Below, in pieces: positions 1 to 11,285 of a stretch of 64,000 nucleotides of DNA. Position 1 is the stretch's first letter, and each line of letters opens with the position of its first letter. The position numbers and the translations under genes are program-made. The notes beneath the pieces were generated by a model that made no database searches, was not told the DNA's origin, and worked only from the letters and a program-made list of their open reading frames with translations. The stretch is from the NCBI GenBank assembly GCA_001600095.1, contig BCIX01000001.1:2691198-2755197 (forward strand), written 5' to 3'. Source of the DNA: Bullera alba (Eukaryota > Basidiomycota > Tremellomycetes > Tremellales > Bulleraceae).

Positions 1-278
1 CCGAGATCACGTGAAACAACTGAAACCGATCCGATTAGATCCGGGTCTTTCCGACAATCGCTACAGGGTGCGTCGCTCTAGGTCGCTCTACGTCCGCCTC
101 GATGCTTGTCATGTTGGTGTTCGGCGTACTTGAACTGCTGGTAAGAGAGTAGGTCACTATCCGGTTAGTCATTGAGTTGCATATATATGGATGCATCCAA
201 CAGTGCTCCCGAAAGGACATTCAATGGTAATCGAATCCTGATAACGCCGAATCGCCTAGCTACAGCCTACAGGTCGTT
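1..278. other. Left-edge flank without a recognised gene
   Basis: This is the downstream flank of the minus-strand hypothetical gene that ends at 279. The only open frames are short (about 60-70 codons), overlap each other on both strands and show no splice-site logic or family resemblance. I see no RNA gene, repeat or motif. It is probably 3' UTR and spacer, and a gene lying mainly outside the window could reach in here. Confidence 0.5.
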
Positions 279-1811
279 TCACGCCGTGGATGTTGCCGAT
301 CCGCCCTTCATCGCGATCGTGGCTTCGATGTCCGATACCAGTCGTTGCGTGATTCCTGCTATGTTGGCTTTCATATTAGCATAGTCGCGATCGGTGTCAG
401 AGAGAACTGATAGCTGCTGAGTAAGATCGATAATGTGAACTTGCGTCGATCTTTGCTCTGCGGTCGCTTGTGTATCCATGTACAGTTTGAATCTCAATGC
501 GCCGTCTGACAGGTTCGTACAAGAGGGGTCACTTCGAGCCTGTTGAAAGTCGAGCCGAGGCGCATCGCCGGTGTCACATCCGACCGAGCTTGCCTGGGTA
601 GGCTGTAATCCATGAGCGCCTGCTGTAGAGTCGGTGCGTGGCTTGTTCTTGCCCCGTCTGGTCCGCCTTTTCTTTGAGCCGCTCCCAGCATCGGGGAGTA
701 TCTGGGGTTGGTTGGATTTCGATGTACTTGACATCCGCCGCTCCCCGCTGACCTCAGGCTTCAGTGATTGAGTTGGCGCAAAGGATTCCTCATCTTTCTG
801 ATACATGTCCCCGGTAGTAGCTTCGTCTCGAACAGTATCAGCGGGATCAACTTCTCTTCCGTCCTCTTCTGTGTCGTCGTATGGTTCTTGGCCTGCGAGA
901 ATTCCGAACGGGTTGGTCGATGCGATGTCAGTCTCGCTCCAAGTGGCTTTGATGCCCTTCCGGGGGGTAATAGTTCGATGACCAGTTGTCAGCTCGCCAG
1001 ATCGAGCTGTCTGTGTCTGCCCGCGCCGTGTAGCGGTATCCGACTCGTCCGTCTTCTCAGTGTCCCTGGTCTGCCTTGATGAGAATCTTGCGGGCCTTTG
1101 GGTCTTTCGGCTGCGCCACCAATCCTGCTCCATCTTCTCCGCTTTTCGGGTCGTTGGTTCCAGGCGCCTGCGGCGGGGTTTTCTGTTGGCGGCTTTCGTG
1201 GATTGTGTTTTCTCGGCTGACGGGATTGGAAGGGGATCTTCGACACACGCACCCGCCTGGCGTTCTTCTTCATCGATGTTGAGGGAGGACACGCCATACT
1301 CCAACTCACTTGCCTCCGGTACGGTCGTCTCGAGCGGTTCTTTTTCCAATTCCTCCTCAGCGATAGGGAGCGAATCGTCCTGAATATGGGAGGGAGCCTG
1401 TGGCTTCCTGCTGAACGTCAAATTATACGGAATGGCAACGCGAGCGTGAACATCCGCTGCCATAACCTTCTTTCGCTCCTCTTCATCCAGTTCGGCGGGC
1501 GTCCGCAACATCGAATCGGCCGTCGGTTTGATCTCCTCGTGGATCTCGTCCGATCGGCTGACTTTCGAAGCCTCCTCGGCGGTCGTCGTTCCGTTGGGGC
1601 TGACAGGAGTGCTTTGCACTTCCCATAAATTTCGGAATCTTGACCTCTGCTGGGGCCCTTCCCCGCTAAAGAGTTTTGAGGATGTATGACCGAGGCCGGG
1701 TATCGTCTGGCCTGGAAGAAAGGGTACATGTGTAGGACCTTGGCCGTCTCCAGACGATATGTCGTAAGTTGGGAAGGTGTAAGACCAATCGACGTTGTTT
1801 CCGCTGTTCAT
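279..1811 (-). CDS. Hypothetical low-complexity protein, 510 aa
   Basis: I do not recognise this protein. It is one uninterrupted frame, read from the ATG at 1811, which has a good context (cagagcaccATG). The same frame stays open upstream to 2018 but has only a GTG there, so the shorter start is preferred. The protein is rich in Glu, Arg, Ser and Thr. It has a basic block near the middle (KPRRRRLEPTTRKAEK) and another later (KKRRTRRGKNKPRT), so nuclear or RNA-associated function is possible but unproven. The only stretch that looks folded is the last ~70 residues, a helical segment ending MKGGSATSTA. The lack of introns is unusual for this neighbourhood. It diverges from the PDI gene, with about 570 bp between the start codons. 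That it encodes a protein is likely; its function is unknown. Confidence 0.6.
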   Translation of the reverse strand: MNSGNNVDWSYTFPTYDISSGDGQGPTHVPFLPGQTIPGLGHTSSKLFSGEGPQQRSRFRNLWEVQSTPVSPNGTTTAEEASKVSRSDEIHEEIKPTADSMLRTPAELDEEERKKVMAADVHARVAIPYNLTFSRKPQAPSHIQDDSLPIAEEELEKEPLETTVPEASELEYGVSSLNIDEEERQAGACVEDPLPIPSAEKTQSTKAANRKPRRRRLEPTTRKAEKMEQDWWRSRKTQRPARFSSRQTRDTEKTDESDTATRRGQTQTARSGELTTGHRTITPRKGIKATWSETDIASTNPFGILAGQEPYDDTEEDGREVDPADTVRDEATTGDMYQKDEESFAPTQSLKPEVSGERRMSSTSKSNQPQILPDAGSGSKKRRTRRGKNKPRTDSTAGAHGLQPTQASSVGCDTGDAPRLDFQQARSDPSCTNLSDGALRFKLYMDTQATAEQRSTQVHIIDLTQQLSVLSDTDRDYANMKANIAGITQRLVSDIEATIAMKGGSATSTA

Positions 1812-2377
1812 GGTGCTCTGCTTTTCAGCTTGAAGTTCGATGAAGTGGTATTGTCTGAATGATGGTTTAATGTCATGAATCGTCCCAGCAAGTGGCCAAG
1901 TTCTTCTGCGGCAGTCAGGCTCGACAAGCTGGAAGGCTGGGGCATCCTTTCTCCGTCGACCAATGACGCCCACATCACACTCAATCCTCCCGACGTGTTT
2001 CGTCTCATCTTGATACACGTTTCGACTTGATTTCCCGATTTATCGTCGAGGGTCTCGTTCGGCATAAGTCGGTGACATGCCAGTGAGCTTCATGTGAGAT
2101 GGGCTGATTTGTGGACCATAAGGCTCGATGGTGACAGCTTGCGTGCAAGTCATGTGTTAGGTTCAGAATAGCTGCTGCTAGATCGCGCGGGATCAAATTC
2201 ACTCGCGTCGACGTGGCGACTCCAACGCCCTGCACCCTGTGCTCCCAGCTCGCTGTTCCCGTCCTCCCCGCTCCATTCATCCTCCCCTTACAAAGCAACA
2301 AATCCATCCCAGGCTTTGATTGTATCCACCCTCTCTCCCTCTCTCACCTCCCTTTCCCACATAGCCACCACCTCACT

Positions 2378-4351
2378 ATGCGGTTCTCAGGATCTCTAGC
2401 GGCGCTCACCCTGCTCTCGACGCTCGGGTCGTCGCTGGCGAGCGATGTCGTCGATCTAACAGACTCTAGCTTCAAGGGCGAGGTCATGACAGAGGATCTG
2501 GCTTTGGTAGAGTGAGTAGTGGTTCCAGTTGGTATGAGCGTAGGGCGCCCCAGGTCCATTTGCCCTCTTCGGCCGCAGCCCGTGTACAGCATTTAGCTGA
2601 CAGTAAACGTTCGTAGGTTCTTCGCACCATGTAAGTAGCGGCTCGGAGCGTCACGGATATCAGAACCGAGAGCTAATAGATATGCGATTGAAGGGTGTGG
2701 ACATTGCAAGAAGTGAGCTTCCTCGTTCTCTTTACCCTAGCTTCGTCCCCAGCTAACACCGTATTCTAGCCTCGCTCCACAGTACGAAGAGGCTGCCACC
2801 GAGCTCAAATCGAGGAACATCAAGCTTGCCAAGGTGAGAGAGGACACGTCTTAGCCCCGAGGCCAAGCTGACTGCCATACTCGTAGGTCGACTGCACAGA
2901 GCAGAAAGACGTCTGTGGAGAGTACGGTGTCAACTCGTACCCCACGCTCAAAGTGTTCCGAAACGGTGTCCCAACCGACTATGCCGGGCCTAGAAAGGCT
3001 GATGGTATCATCTCTTACATGATCAAGTGAGTGGACCCATAACACATGTGCCGAGGCTCGATACTGATCGCGGCGAAGGCAATCGCTTCCTGCTGTCTCC
3101 GATGTCACAAAGTCATCTCACGAGACTTTCATCCACTCCGACAAAGTGTGAGTCTAGCCTCGCAGCACGTGCAGCCGAAACTTGACTGACTCGGTCCTTT
3201 TCACAGTGTTTTGGTAGCCTACGGAGACGCTTCGCACCCGATCCCAGAGGCCTTCGCTGAGCACGCCAACGTCGCTCGAGACAGCTATCTCTTTGGTCAA
3301 TACACCGAGTCCTCCCTGCCAGACCTCCCAGAGTCTGTCTCTCTCCCTGCCATCATCCTCTACAAGAGCTTCGATGAGGGTCACAATGTGCTTCCAGAGT
3401 CTGCTCTGTCCAACCTTCACGCCGAGGACCTTGCCGAGTTCATCAAGACCAACTCGATGCCTCTCTTCGATGAGATCTCTCCAGAAAACTTCGGTGCCTA
3501 CGCCGAGCAGGGTCTACCCCTCGGATACCTCTTCGTCGACCCCGAGGACACTACCACGCTTGAGAGACTCCGAACCGCTCTCTCGTCGATCGCCAAAGAG
3601 CTCAAGGGCAGAGTCAACCTCGTTTGGATTGACGCTGTCAAGTTTGCCGACCACGGCAAGAGTCTTTCCCTCACTAGCGGCAAATGGCCAGCCTTTGTCA
3701 TCCAGAACCTGGCCGACCAGACCAAGTTCCCCCTGTCCGGCGTCGCCGACCAGAAGAGCGTTGAGGAGCTATTGAGGAAATACGTCAAAGGCGACCTCAA
3801 GCCACACATCATGTCGCAAGCTGTCCCCGCTACTCAGGGACCTGTCTTCACCTTGGTCTCGGACGAATGGGACAAGACTTTCGGCGATGCCGAGAAGGAC
3901 ATCTTTGTCGAGTTCTACGCCCCATGGTGTGGCCACTGTCGTGAGTGATCCGCTCTTCCACCTTGACTTCTGTGCTGAAGCCACTCCAGAACGACTGGCC
4001 CCAATTTGGGACACTCTCGGTGAGAAGTACGAGGGCTCCAAAAACGTTGTCATGTGAGTCACTCGTTATCGTACTGGCAAGGTCTTGGCTGACAAGTGTC
4101 ACAGTGCCCAGATGGACGCTACCGAGAACGATATCCCTCCCCAGGCTCCATTCAAGGTCCAGGGCTTCCCAACCATCAAGTTCCGAGCTGCCGGTACCGC
4201 CGAGTTCATCGACTACAGCGGTGACCGATCGCTCGAGAGCCTGATCGAGTTTGTCGAGGCCAACAGGAAGTCTGCGGACTCCGGCGACGCCAACGAGGAG
4301 CGATCTTTCGAGGATGACGAGGAGGAGCCCATTGAGCACGACGAGCTTTAA
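2378..4351 (+). CDS. PDI1: Protein disulfide isomerase
   Basis: This enzyme forms and rearranges disulfides in the ER lumen. Nine exons join to 494 codons: 2378-2511, 2617-2630, 2694-2712, 2770-2833, 2887-3026, 3079-3147, 3207-3940, 3990-4053 and 4105-4351. The order is signal peptide (MRFSGSLAALTLLSTLGSSLAS), first thioredoxin domain with FFAPWCGHCKNLAP, two redox-inactive thioredoxin-like domains, second active domain with FYAPWCGHCQRLAP, an acidic tail, and the C-terminal ER retrieval signal HDEL. Length and a-b-b'-a' order match classical PDI. The first CGHC site is assembled from two tiny exons of 14 and 19 nt, so accurate splicing is needed for activity. The second active site is split by the intron after TGT C. 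It is transcribed away from the hypothetical gene at 279-1811. Confidence 0.97.
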
Positions 4352-4709
4352 GCGATGTCGAGGTTGTGTCAAGCTTATCGATGGACCATTGTCATCTTGA
4401 ATGCATATCCTACTTCGCGCAATTTATCCTACATATGCTCGTTCCTCATGTTCGGCGTGTGGGTAGCCCGTGGGAAGTAGCCACGCGACTGCACTGCTGA
4501 CTGACTGGTCGTTTCCGGAAAGTGGAGGCTGTCCAGCTCACGAGGGATTTGAACTTTCTCGACTGCATCACTCTCGGCGTTCGTATAGTGTCTCCAATAC
4601 ATCGAGACGAAGTCGCCTTCGATCGCATTTCAGGCATTCCCTGGCCTCGCTCTCTCCAACAGGTCCTGACCAGCAAAAGGACCGAAGGTTCCTGAAGAAA
4701 ACGGAAATA
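4352..4709. other. Intergenic PDI1-NTM1 spacer
   Basis: This 358-bp spacer holds the PDI 3' UTR and the promoter of the methyltransferase gene. A T-arm-like string occurs on the minus strand around 4540-4557, but no tRNA fold can be built around it. I see no other structure. Confidence 0.5.
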
Positions 4710-6140
4710 ATGGTGAGCCTACGATTGCCTCTGTTTATCATAGACGTCAGCATACTCAATCCGTCGACTCTGCTCCATGTGTCGCTTTGGCGAGAGACTT
4801 GCTAATCCCACGGCACGGTCTAGAGCGAAGCCTTGCCCTCCCCAGCCAAACGATCGCGACCGAATGTTGGTTCTGCGCTCAAGAAGCCTGGACCGGATTA
4901 TGATAAAGGTATCGAATACTGGAACGACGTTGAGGCTAGTGTGGATGGTGTCCTCGGAGGCTTCGGTACGGGCGTAAGCGGTGACTTGCCAAGTTTGCAT
5001 CTGCATACTGATCACTCTGCTTCATATAGCCCGTACCGCACATCGAGCAGCTATCATCACGACTACTGCTATTGTCACTGCTGCCCAGCCTGCACACGTT
5101 TCCCAACCCCATGACACCATCTCCACCTCCTCGACCAGCGCACCGCCTCACTGTACTGGATGTTGGAGCGGGTATTGGCAGAGTGTCGCGACATGTTCTA
5201 TTGCCCTTATTCGAGGATGTGGTGATGGTCGAGCCCGTGGACAAGTTTGTCTCAGAGGCGTATCGCAGTGCCAGGGATGGAGAATGGCGCGATCTGCCTT
5301 CTGACCCATCGCTGGAAATGGACCAGCGAGTTGGCGATCGGGGAAAGAGGATCTGGTTCATCAAGGGTGGTTTACAAGGGTTAGATCCGAAATACCCAGG
5401 TCAGAGCAAAACAGCGGAAACGATCGGTGTGGTGGGGACGGCCAAAGGCGGAGACGCGGCTGAAGGCTTCAATGGGGATGGAGAGGTGACATATGATGTG
5501 TGAGTTGTGTCTCGACCCCATGATTCCACAGAGGTTTCCTATCGAAGGCTGTGACCACACGCTATGTAGTCTGATACTAACTCGATTCGTCTTGGCAGTG
5601 TGTGGTGTCAATGGTGTCTAGGTCAGTTTTTCTAATACTACGACGCACAATCTCAGCTTGACTGATCCCATCACAGGCCACATGTCGACGCCCGACTTGA
5701 TACCATTCTTCAAGCGAGCCAGATCCGCATTGAGAGATTCGTCGACAATGGCCGTGGACGGAGAAAGCAAAGATTCCAGCACGTTCGAGAGTCTCATGTT
5801 CGTCAAGGAGAACTGTTGCGAGGACGGACAAGACGGGAAACCGGTAGAATTCCTGGATGAATCAGACTCCAGTTTGACCAGGTAGGTAATCAGATTATTT
5901 GCTCCTCACGCATCCACCGTCTTTCGCCTTAGAAGCTTGAAAGGGCTCGAGCTGATGAGGCTGCTCAGATCCGCTGGCAAGTGGCGTGAGGTCTTCAAAG
6001 ACGCCGGTTTGGAAATCATCAGAGAAGAGGTTCAAGAGGGCATGCCGGACGAGCTGTTCGTAGTCCGAACGTGAGTGTGGGCATCGGTGAGCGGCGATGG
6101 ACGCGTGCTGAAGGTTTGTTGCAGATGGGCGTTACGGTGA
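4710..6140 (+). CDS. Alpha-N-terminal protein methyltransferase (NTMT1/Tae1 family)
   Basis: This SAM-dependent enzyme methylates the exposed alpha-amino group of proteins beginning X-Pro-Lys/Arg, including ribosomal proteins and RCC1 in other eukaryotes. Exons: 4710-4712, 4824-4973, 5030-5499, 5599-5621, 5677-5881, 5969-6070 and 6125-6140, giving 322 aa. Family features are the N-terminal YDKGIEYWNDVEASVDGVLGGFG, the SAM motif LTVLDVGAGIGRVSRHVL followed by an acidic VEPVD, the WCLGHMSTPDL segment, and SLTRSAGKWREVFKDAGL. The first coding exon is the ATG alone and the last is 16 nt encoding the rest of TWALR. That ending matches the family's usual C-terminus (YALR-like) and is lost if the last intron is read through, which would stop at VVRT. 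The protein is longer than the roughly 220-aa human enzyme because of a loop after the SAM motif. Confidence 0.9.
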
Positions 6141-6738
6141 ACTCGCTCTTCGGCGGGGCTCATGTATACTATCCGAGCGACGTCCTCCTCTTCATCTATC
6201 GGGAGGACGGAGTCATGTATTGTGGAGGAGAGTACAATGCATCCACCGTAGTAGTCTCATTCTCCCTCTGCCAGCGAACAGCTCACTAGTACTGCATCCT
6301 GCATCTCGTTGAGCTCCGGACGCAATCTGCCGCGACCTTCGGACGTCCCGAAGGTTGGATCCTGTCGGCGTTAAGAATCGATTTGATTCCGTCCATGCCG
6401 AAAATGCAAAAGTCGCAGAGTGCCACACCCGGCACCTTCCCTCTATATCGCCGGTATCGCCGGTTTGCTGCCTGGTTCCGCTGGGTGCTCGCTCGCTGGA
6501 GTGACAACTTGACAGTGAGACAGACAACTTTTTGGCCAGACATCAAGCAAAGGGTTTCGGTGGGTCCAAGCGGTCACCCGGGAAGGATCCGGAAGACAGT
6601 CGTGCTGACTGTAATTGTTCTGTTACCTTTCGCTCTCGATTTCAACCTCGCCTCGATCTTCGACACAACCGAAAACTTTTTCGTTGAAATCGATCACTCT
6701 TGTCCATCCGCCCAACACCGTTATTATCAGCAGGCAAA
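6141..6738. other. Intergenic region upstream of RPL32
   Basis: This 600-bp spacer contains the NTM1 3' UTR and the RPL32 promoter. The final 140 bp before the RPL32 start are pyrimidine-rich (cctttcgctctcgatttcaa), as is common at ribosomal protein promoters. No gene-like frame continues through it. Confidence 0.5.
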
Positions 6739-7498
6739 ATGGCTCCAGCACACATCCCCATCGTGAAGAAGCGAACAAAGGTCTTCAAGAGACATCAGTC
6801 TGACCGATACCATGGTGTCAAGGAGGCCTGGAGAAAGCCCAAGGGTATTGACAACAGAGTTAGTGATGGGTCAATATTGGAGTGACAGGGAAACGGGGTG
6901 TTTTGGATGTCTGTCTGTCTGTTGTTTTGGGGAGGAGCAAATGAGGCAGGATCTTGGATGGAGAGAGGGCATTGTCAGGACGGGATTGGAGTTTGCTCGG
7001 CGGAATCGAGCGGCGTTTGGACGAGTTGGCAGTACGACGAGATTCAAAGCTGCCGCAGAGTGTCTTGAGGATGGCTTGGTGGATCAGAGGCCGCAGACGG
7101 ACAGACAGACAGATACAGACACCCTGTTTCCCTTGTGTCCGTCCTATACGATGTAGAAGCTGACCATACTTCCAGGTCCGAAGAAGATTCAAGGGACAGC
7201 TTCCCATGCCAAAGATCGGTTACGGATCGAACTCGAAGACGAAGCACATGATCCCATCCGGCCACAAGGAGCTCCTCGTTAAGAATTTGTCCGACCTCGA
7301 GCTGCTGTTGATGCACAACAACAAGTACGCCGCCGTTGTCGCCCACGGAGTTTCGTCGAAGAAGAGGATCGAGATCATCCAGAGGGCCAAGGTTCTCGGT
7401 GTCAAGTGAGTCGGGAGACCTGCACCTGGCCGTCCATATACTGACCTCACTTTAGGGTCGTCAACGCCGCCGCCAAGCTGAGGACAGAGGAGGCTTAG
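6739..7498 (+). CDS. RPL32: 60S ribosomal protein L32 (eL32)
   Basis: This is a structural protein of the large ribosomal subunit. Three exons (6739-6858, 7176-7405, 7456-7498) encode 130 aa, the usual eL32 length. Diagnostic stretches are [58 protein letters not shown] and the end [11 protein letters not shown]. The first intron (6859-7175) is 317 nt, about five times the local norm, and starts with a GTTAGT donor. It holds a GTCT repeat near its 5' end and the complementary GACA repeat near its 3' end, which could pair and bring the splice sites together. The start ATG follows a cagcaggcaaaATGG context. Confidence 0.97.
6909..7113 (+). repeat. Intronic inverted repeat in RPL32 intron 1
   Basis: The arm at 6909-6923 (tgtctgtctgtctgt) is complementary to 7101-7113 (acagacagacaga) over 13 bp, and weaker GACA/CAGAC copies extend the right arm to about 7120. 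Both arms lie inside the unusually long first intron, about 50 nt from either splice site. In the transcript they could form a stem that loops out roughly 175 nt. The tetranucleotide repeat makes several registers of pairing possible. A structural role is inferred, not shown. Confidence 0.6.
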
Positions 7499-7802
7499 AC
7501 TTCTATACGACTACGACATGGGGGAGATGTATGACATATAGCATCGCAGATCATTGTCGGGACGGGACGTGCGAGCTGAAGCTGAAGCTGGGCCTACTGA
7601 TTTGGGCCTCTGAGCCTATGAAACCAACAGGCTGACCCGACTCGCAAGAATGGAGACGGAATATCAGGATTGCTGCGCCCCGGACACAAAGAATCAAGCA
7701 GTGCTGCTTGTGAGGTTGGCTTGTGACATGACAATGTCCACGGTGGAATCTGCATCATTACAACCAAATCTACTAACGTCTCCAGCGTACTGGATGGAAC
7801 GA

Positions 7803-10616
7803 CTATCTAGGCAGGGGCGTCGGCTCTCTACTGACTTCTCCACTGCGTGCAGGTTCGAGCAGAGAGGAGTGCTGCTCTTGCGAGATACGATTATACTGGG
7901 ACCGAGGGTCAGCTCTGGTGATCGATCGAATGGTCTAGTTGGGCGGGACTCACCACTGCCAGGAAGTCGGAAACATAGTTGTGACCCTCGGTTGTGCTCG
8001 GATACTTTTCCAATAGGGCAGAAGCGACGAACAATAGCTTCAATCGCTAGACATGGTATAAGCGAGAAGGTCCAACCGATCCTCTATCTGATAGGACTTA
8101 CCAATGAGTCACCATTCGCAGCCAGACTTTCGGGCGACATTCTAACGATACATTAGCTGCCATTTGCTGGTGGGTTGTGACCAGGAGACTCACGACTCGA
8201 GCAAGCTCAACACGTCCTTTTCGGCCCAATCTGCCGTATTGCCCTCTCCGCCCTCCTCCGATCCGATCGCCTTTGCATACAGCCTAATGGCGAAACGCAC
8301 GATCGCCTGTGTGACCAGCAGGTTTGCACGGCAGATTGCGAATCCACTCTCCTCTTTGCTTTTGGTTCCTTCGCTATTCGTGCTTCCGTTCGGTGTCGGG
8401 ACGCCTACTGGATTGACCAACTGCAGTGGACCGGGGAGATCGTGGAACAGCCGCTCCAGCTCGTCAAAGTAATGGGAGGCGGGCCGGATGAACACCTCTC
8501 CCGACTGCGGTGGGGGGCAGTTCAAGATTGGGAATGGGTCGGCGGAGGAATCGCGACATGGAGCGGCGACGTATTTGTGGGAAGTCAACACCGCGCCAAG
8601 GATACGATGAAGGCGGCAGTTGTAATGGAACCCAGCTAGGATCGGTGTCGTTCCAGGAGGCTGGGTGAATGCACCAGAGGGCGTGAGGAGGTTGTCGTCG
8701 ATGCACAGCGGTAATGGCAGGCAGAGGTCGGCGTCGTTGATCAAGAGCGGATCGCCGGTGAGTGCCGTGATGGTCCGGTCGGAGCCGTCTGAGTGGTACG
8801 ATCAGTGAGGAAGGAGCGTTCATATTGGGTCCCGAGATACTCACATAGAAGCCAAAAAGTCCTTCGTCTCATCTCCCGTTCCACTACGTTGGCCTGAGCG
8901 GGCGCCGCTCGCTCGTCATGTAGACCGAGAGTGTGCGAGATACGAATAGCCTCAGCAAGAGTCACGTTAGCAGCATTGGTGCGACCAAGGGTTCCGAGAT
9001 AGATATGCTGGCAGCTAAGCGCGTAGCAGGTTAGGTTAATGTTGAAGAGCACGACAGATTACCCACTAGAGAGTTCTGCACGCTGTCAGTGAAGACCATC
9101 ATCCCGCTGAGTCGCGACTTACTGTACGTCAAGCAAAGCAACATTGGTATACCGCCTGTTTTGCAACGCGCGACTAGCCCCGTGACATCGCTGGTGTATA
9201 CGCCGGAGCTCGGGTACAGGGACGAATGTGAGAGCAGAGCGAGGTAACTGAATGACAGCGTATGCGACTAGATCGAATCAGAACGTCGTTCACGGCCAAG
9301 GAGGACCTACCTAGGGAGAACAAAAATGCCCGCCATGTCTCTGATTTCTCGTCCTCTCGCGCGATGAGTTGCTGCGAGAAAGACGGCCAATGGACCACCG
9401 CCATCAAGGGGTAGAGATGGGCGTGGTAGGCGTGCAGGATACGCATCATGACGCTCCACTCCAGGACATCCTCGACCCGCACGGTCCTTGTCACGGGTGC
9501 GCCACTTTGTTGCTGGCTGTGTGGCCTCTTCATTCCTCTGTCGGAGCCTGGAGGAGCGATCGAGCTTTGGCGGGCATGCTCAGAGGTTGACTGCGAAGTG
9601 AAAGCAGAGTCGAACCCCGCTGGCTGATTATGATGCCAAGAAGAGCTGGGTCTGGCGTCGAGCGCGTCCCTAGCATCCCAGCCAGAATTTGACGAGTTCC
9701 AAGGCCATAACCCTGCTGGTGACCCATCGGACGACTCCATCTCCCCGGGCATCGGGTGCATCAGCGAGTTTGGCGATATCGGCAAGAAAGGCAGATCCAA
9801 CGAGCGGCCGGACGTATCTGCGTGGTGCGGTCCGGTATTAGGGCCACTATCACCTCCGGACACACCACCAGAGCCGTGATTGGCCAGATCTATGTTCCGC
9901 GAATCATGACCAGGATGGTCTGAAGAGAGGGCCGGATCTATTGGATAATGGGGGTGAAGATCGGGAAAGGCGAGTTTTGGCGAAAACAAGTTTGAAGATG
10001 TTGTAATACCAGACGGACCACCGCCTGAGCCTCTGATGGCGGATTCGGATTGGTACACCGACTCGAGAGGGTCCACGGAATAAGACCTAGAATAGGGGTT
10101 CCCGTAGTGTGACGGCCGTTGGTAGTGTCCCGATGACGAGGACGGGTCATGGTGGGTAGGTCGGGGCGGATCCTTTCGTGCAAAGCTGGGGAGATCAAAG
10201 ACGCGTTAGTTTTGGGGATGACCGTACGACAGGGCAGAGCCGACTTGCCTGTTTGCTGGACCTGGCTTCTTCCGTTCATGGGTGTATTCGCAGTCCTGAT
10301 CCAGGCTCACGCAGCCTTCGCACCTGTCGGCCATGCTATTCTTGATGCATTTCACCTTTCTGGCCCTGCACAAATCGCAAGATGGCAGCCTCTTAACCGT
10401 GGAGCCCGACCTCTTCTTGCTTGTTGGGCCTCGTTGCAGCGACTCCCCACTAACACCACGGTCATCGGCATCGTCGTCGTCCTGTGGTCCAGTTCGGTCC
10501 ATCCTCGGTGGCCCTCGGTCCAAGGGCGTCTGCGAGCCAAATAGTCCTTCCCCAACGCGAAGCTCACGAGGGAGTCGTGAGGCCGAGTTGGAAGGATCGT
10601 CCTCTTCCGTATACAC
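7803..10616 (-). CDS. Zn2Cys6 fungal transcription factor
   Basis: This is a DNA-binding regulator with an N-terminal binuclear zinc cluster and a middle fungal-specific transcription factor domain. The cluster is complete: CDLC, six residues, C, eight residues, CEGC, six residues, C, followed by the linker THERKKPGP. A disordered Ser/Pro/His-rich region follows, then the regulatory domain with YHAHLYPLMAVVHWPSF, CQHIYLGTLGRTNAANVTLA, ISHTLGLHDE and EMRRRTFWLL. Further downstream exons give FVASALLEKYPSTTEG and end EPTPLPR with the stop at 7803. About nine introns are inferred; the one at 10186-10248 has a GC donor. The frame at 10616 is preceded by an acceptor (cccgtag) and has no ATG, so a first exon probably lies upstream. 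The first in-frame ATG is at 10502. One join near 9060-9130 is uncertain. The target pathway is unknown. Confidence 0.85.
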
Positions 10617-11285
10617 CTACGGGTGAGCTCGTCTCTGCGATGTCAAAAGTAGAACAGTGGGATGTGAGCCACAAACATGCGGATCTGACCATGCAGCTCA
10701 TGTGCCATCACCGTAGCAGCTGCCGCTGGGTAACTCACTCGACGATTCCCGATGTAACGGGGATATATTCCGTAATAAGCGGCTAAGTTTGTTCCCGCGA
10801 TCATGGCCACGATCTCGGCTTCCAACGGAACCTGAGGGCATTCCCATGAGTCACGTGGGTTCGATGTCAAAGCATCGACAGCGTCGGCGATAAGAAACCA
10901 GTTGGGACTCCATCGTTGCCGGCGGACATCACCGCGCCACATCTGTCAGAATCCGCTACAACCGTCCTTCAGCGGCTCGGCGTTTCTGTATAACGCCGAC
11001 CAGAGATTGCCAGTCCTCCGAAGGTGCATGCTCGCTGCCGCACCACGGGTTTTCGTCAGAACAAGAGGTGCTCGTCTCGACTCAGCCTTCCAGTTCAACA
11101 AAAGACGGATCAAAAGGGCCATCAAGGTGGGTAGCGCTGTCACTCCGGAGGGTGTCTCGAGGGAGCGGAGATAGACTGGACGCTGACGGAAAGTTTCTTC
11201 TTGGACCTATTTTGACCTTCAATCGATACAACAACAATTCTGGCACATCTACAACGACCATTCAACATCAATTTGAACACCACAG
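10617..11285. other. Divergent promoter region, transcription factor / RPL16
   Basis: This 670-bp interval separates two divergent genes. The part next to 10616 probably contains the 5' UTR or missing first exon of the transcription factor. An open frame at 10643-10942 on the minus strand starts with an ATG but resembles nothing and is probably fortuitous. Near 11210-11280 there is an A/C-rich leader typical of ribosomal protein genes. Confidence 0.5.

Noticed and set aside
1812..2018. 69-codon N-terminal extension of the hypothetical gene at 279-1811
   Set aside because: The frame is open but begins with GTG, and the sequence looks noncoding. The ATG at 1811 has a good context.
3848..4372. 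174-codon frame antisense to PDI1
   Set aside because: It is a shadow of the strongly biased PDI coding sequence, with no family resemblance.
4536..4600. tRNA-like string on the minus strand (gttcaaatccctc resembling a T-arm)
   Set aside because: The T-stem would have two mismatches out of five pairs, and no acceptor or anticodon stem can be formed upstream. It may be chance or a decayed tRNA.
10643..10942. 99-codon minus-strand frame upstream of the transcription factor
   Set aside because: It starts with an ATG, but no donor joins it in phase to the exon beginning at 10616, and it lacks recognisable content. It could still overlap the missing first exon.
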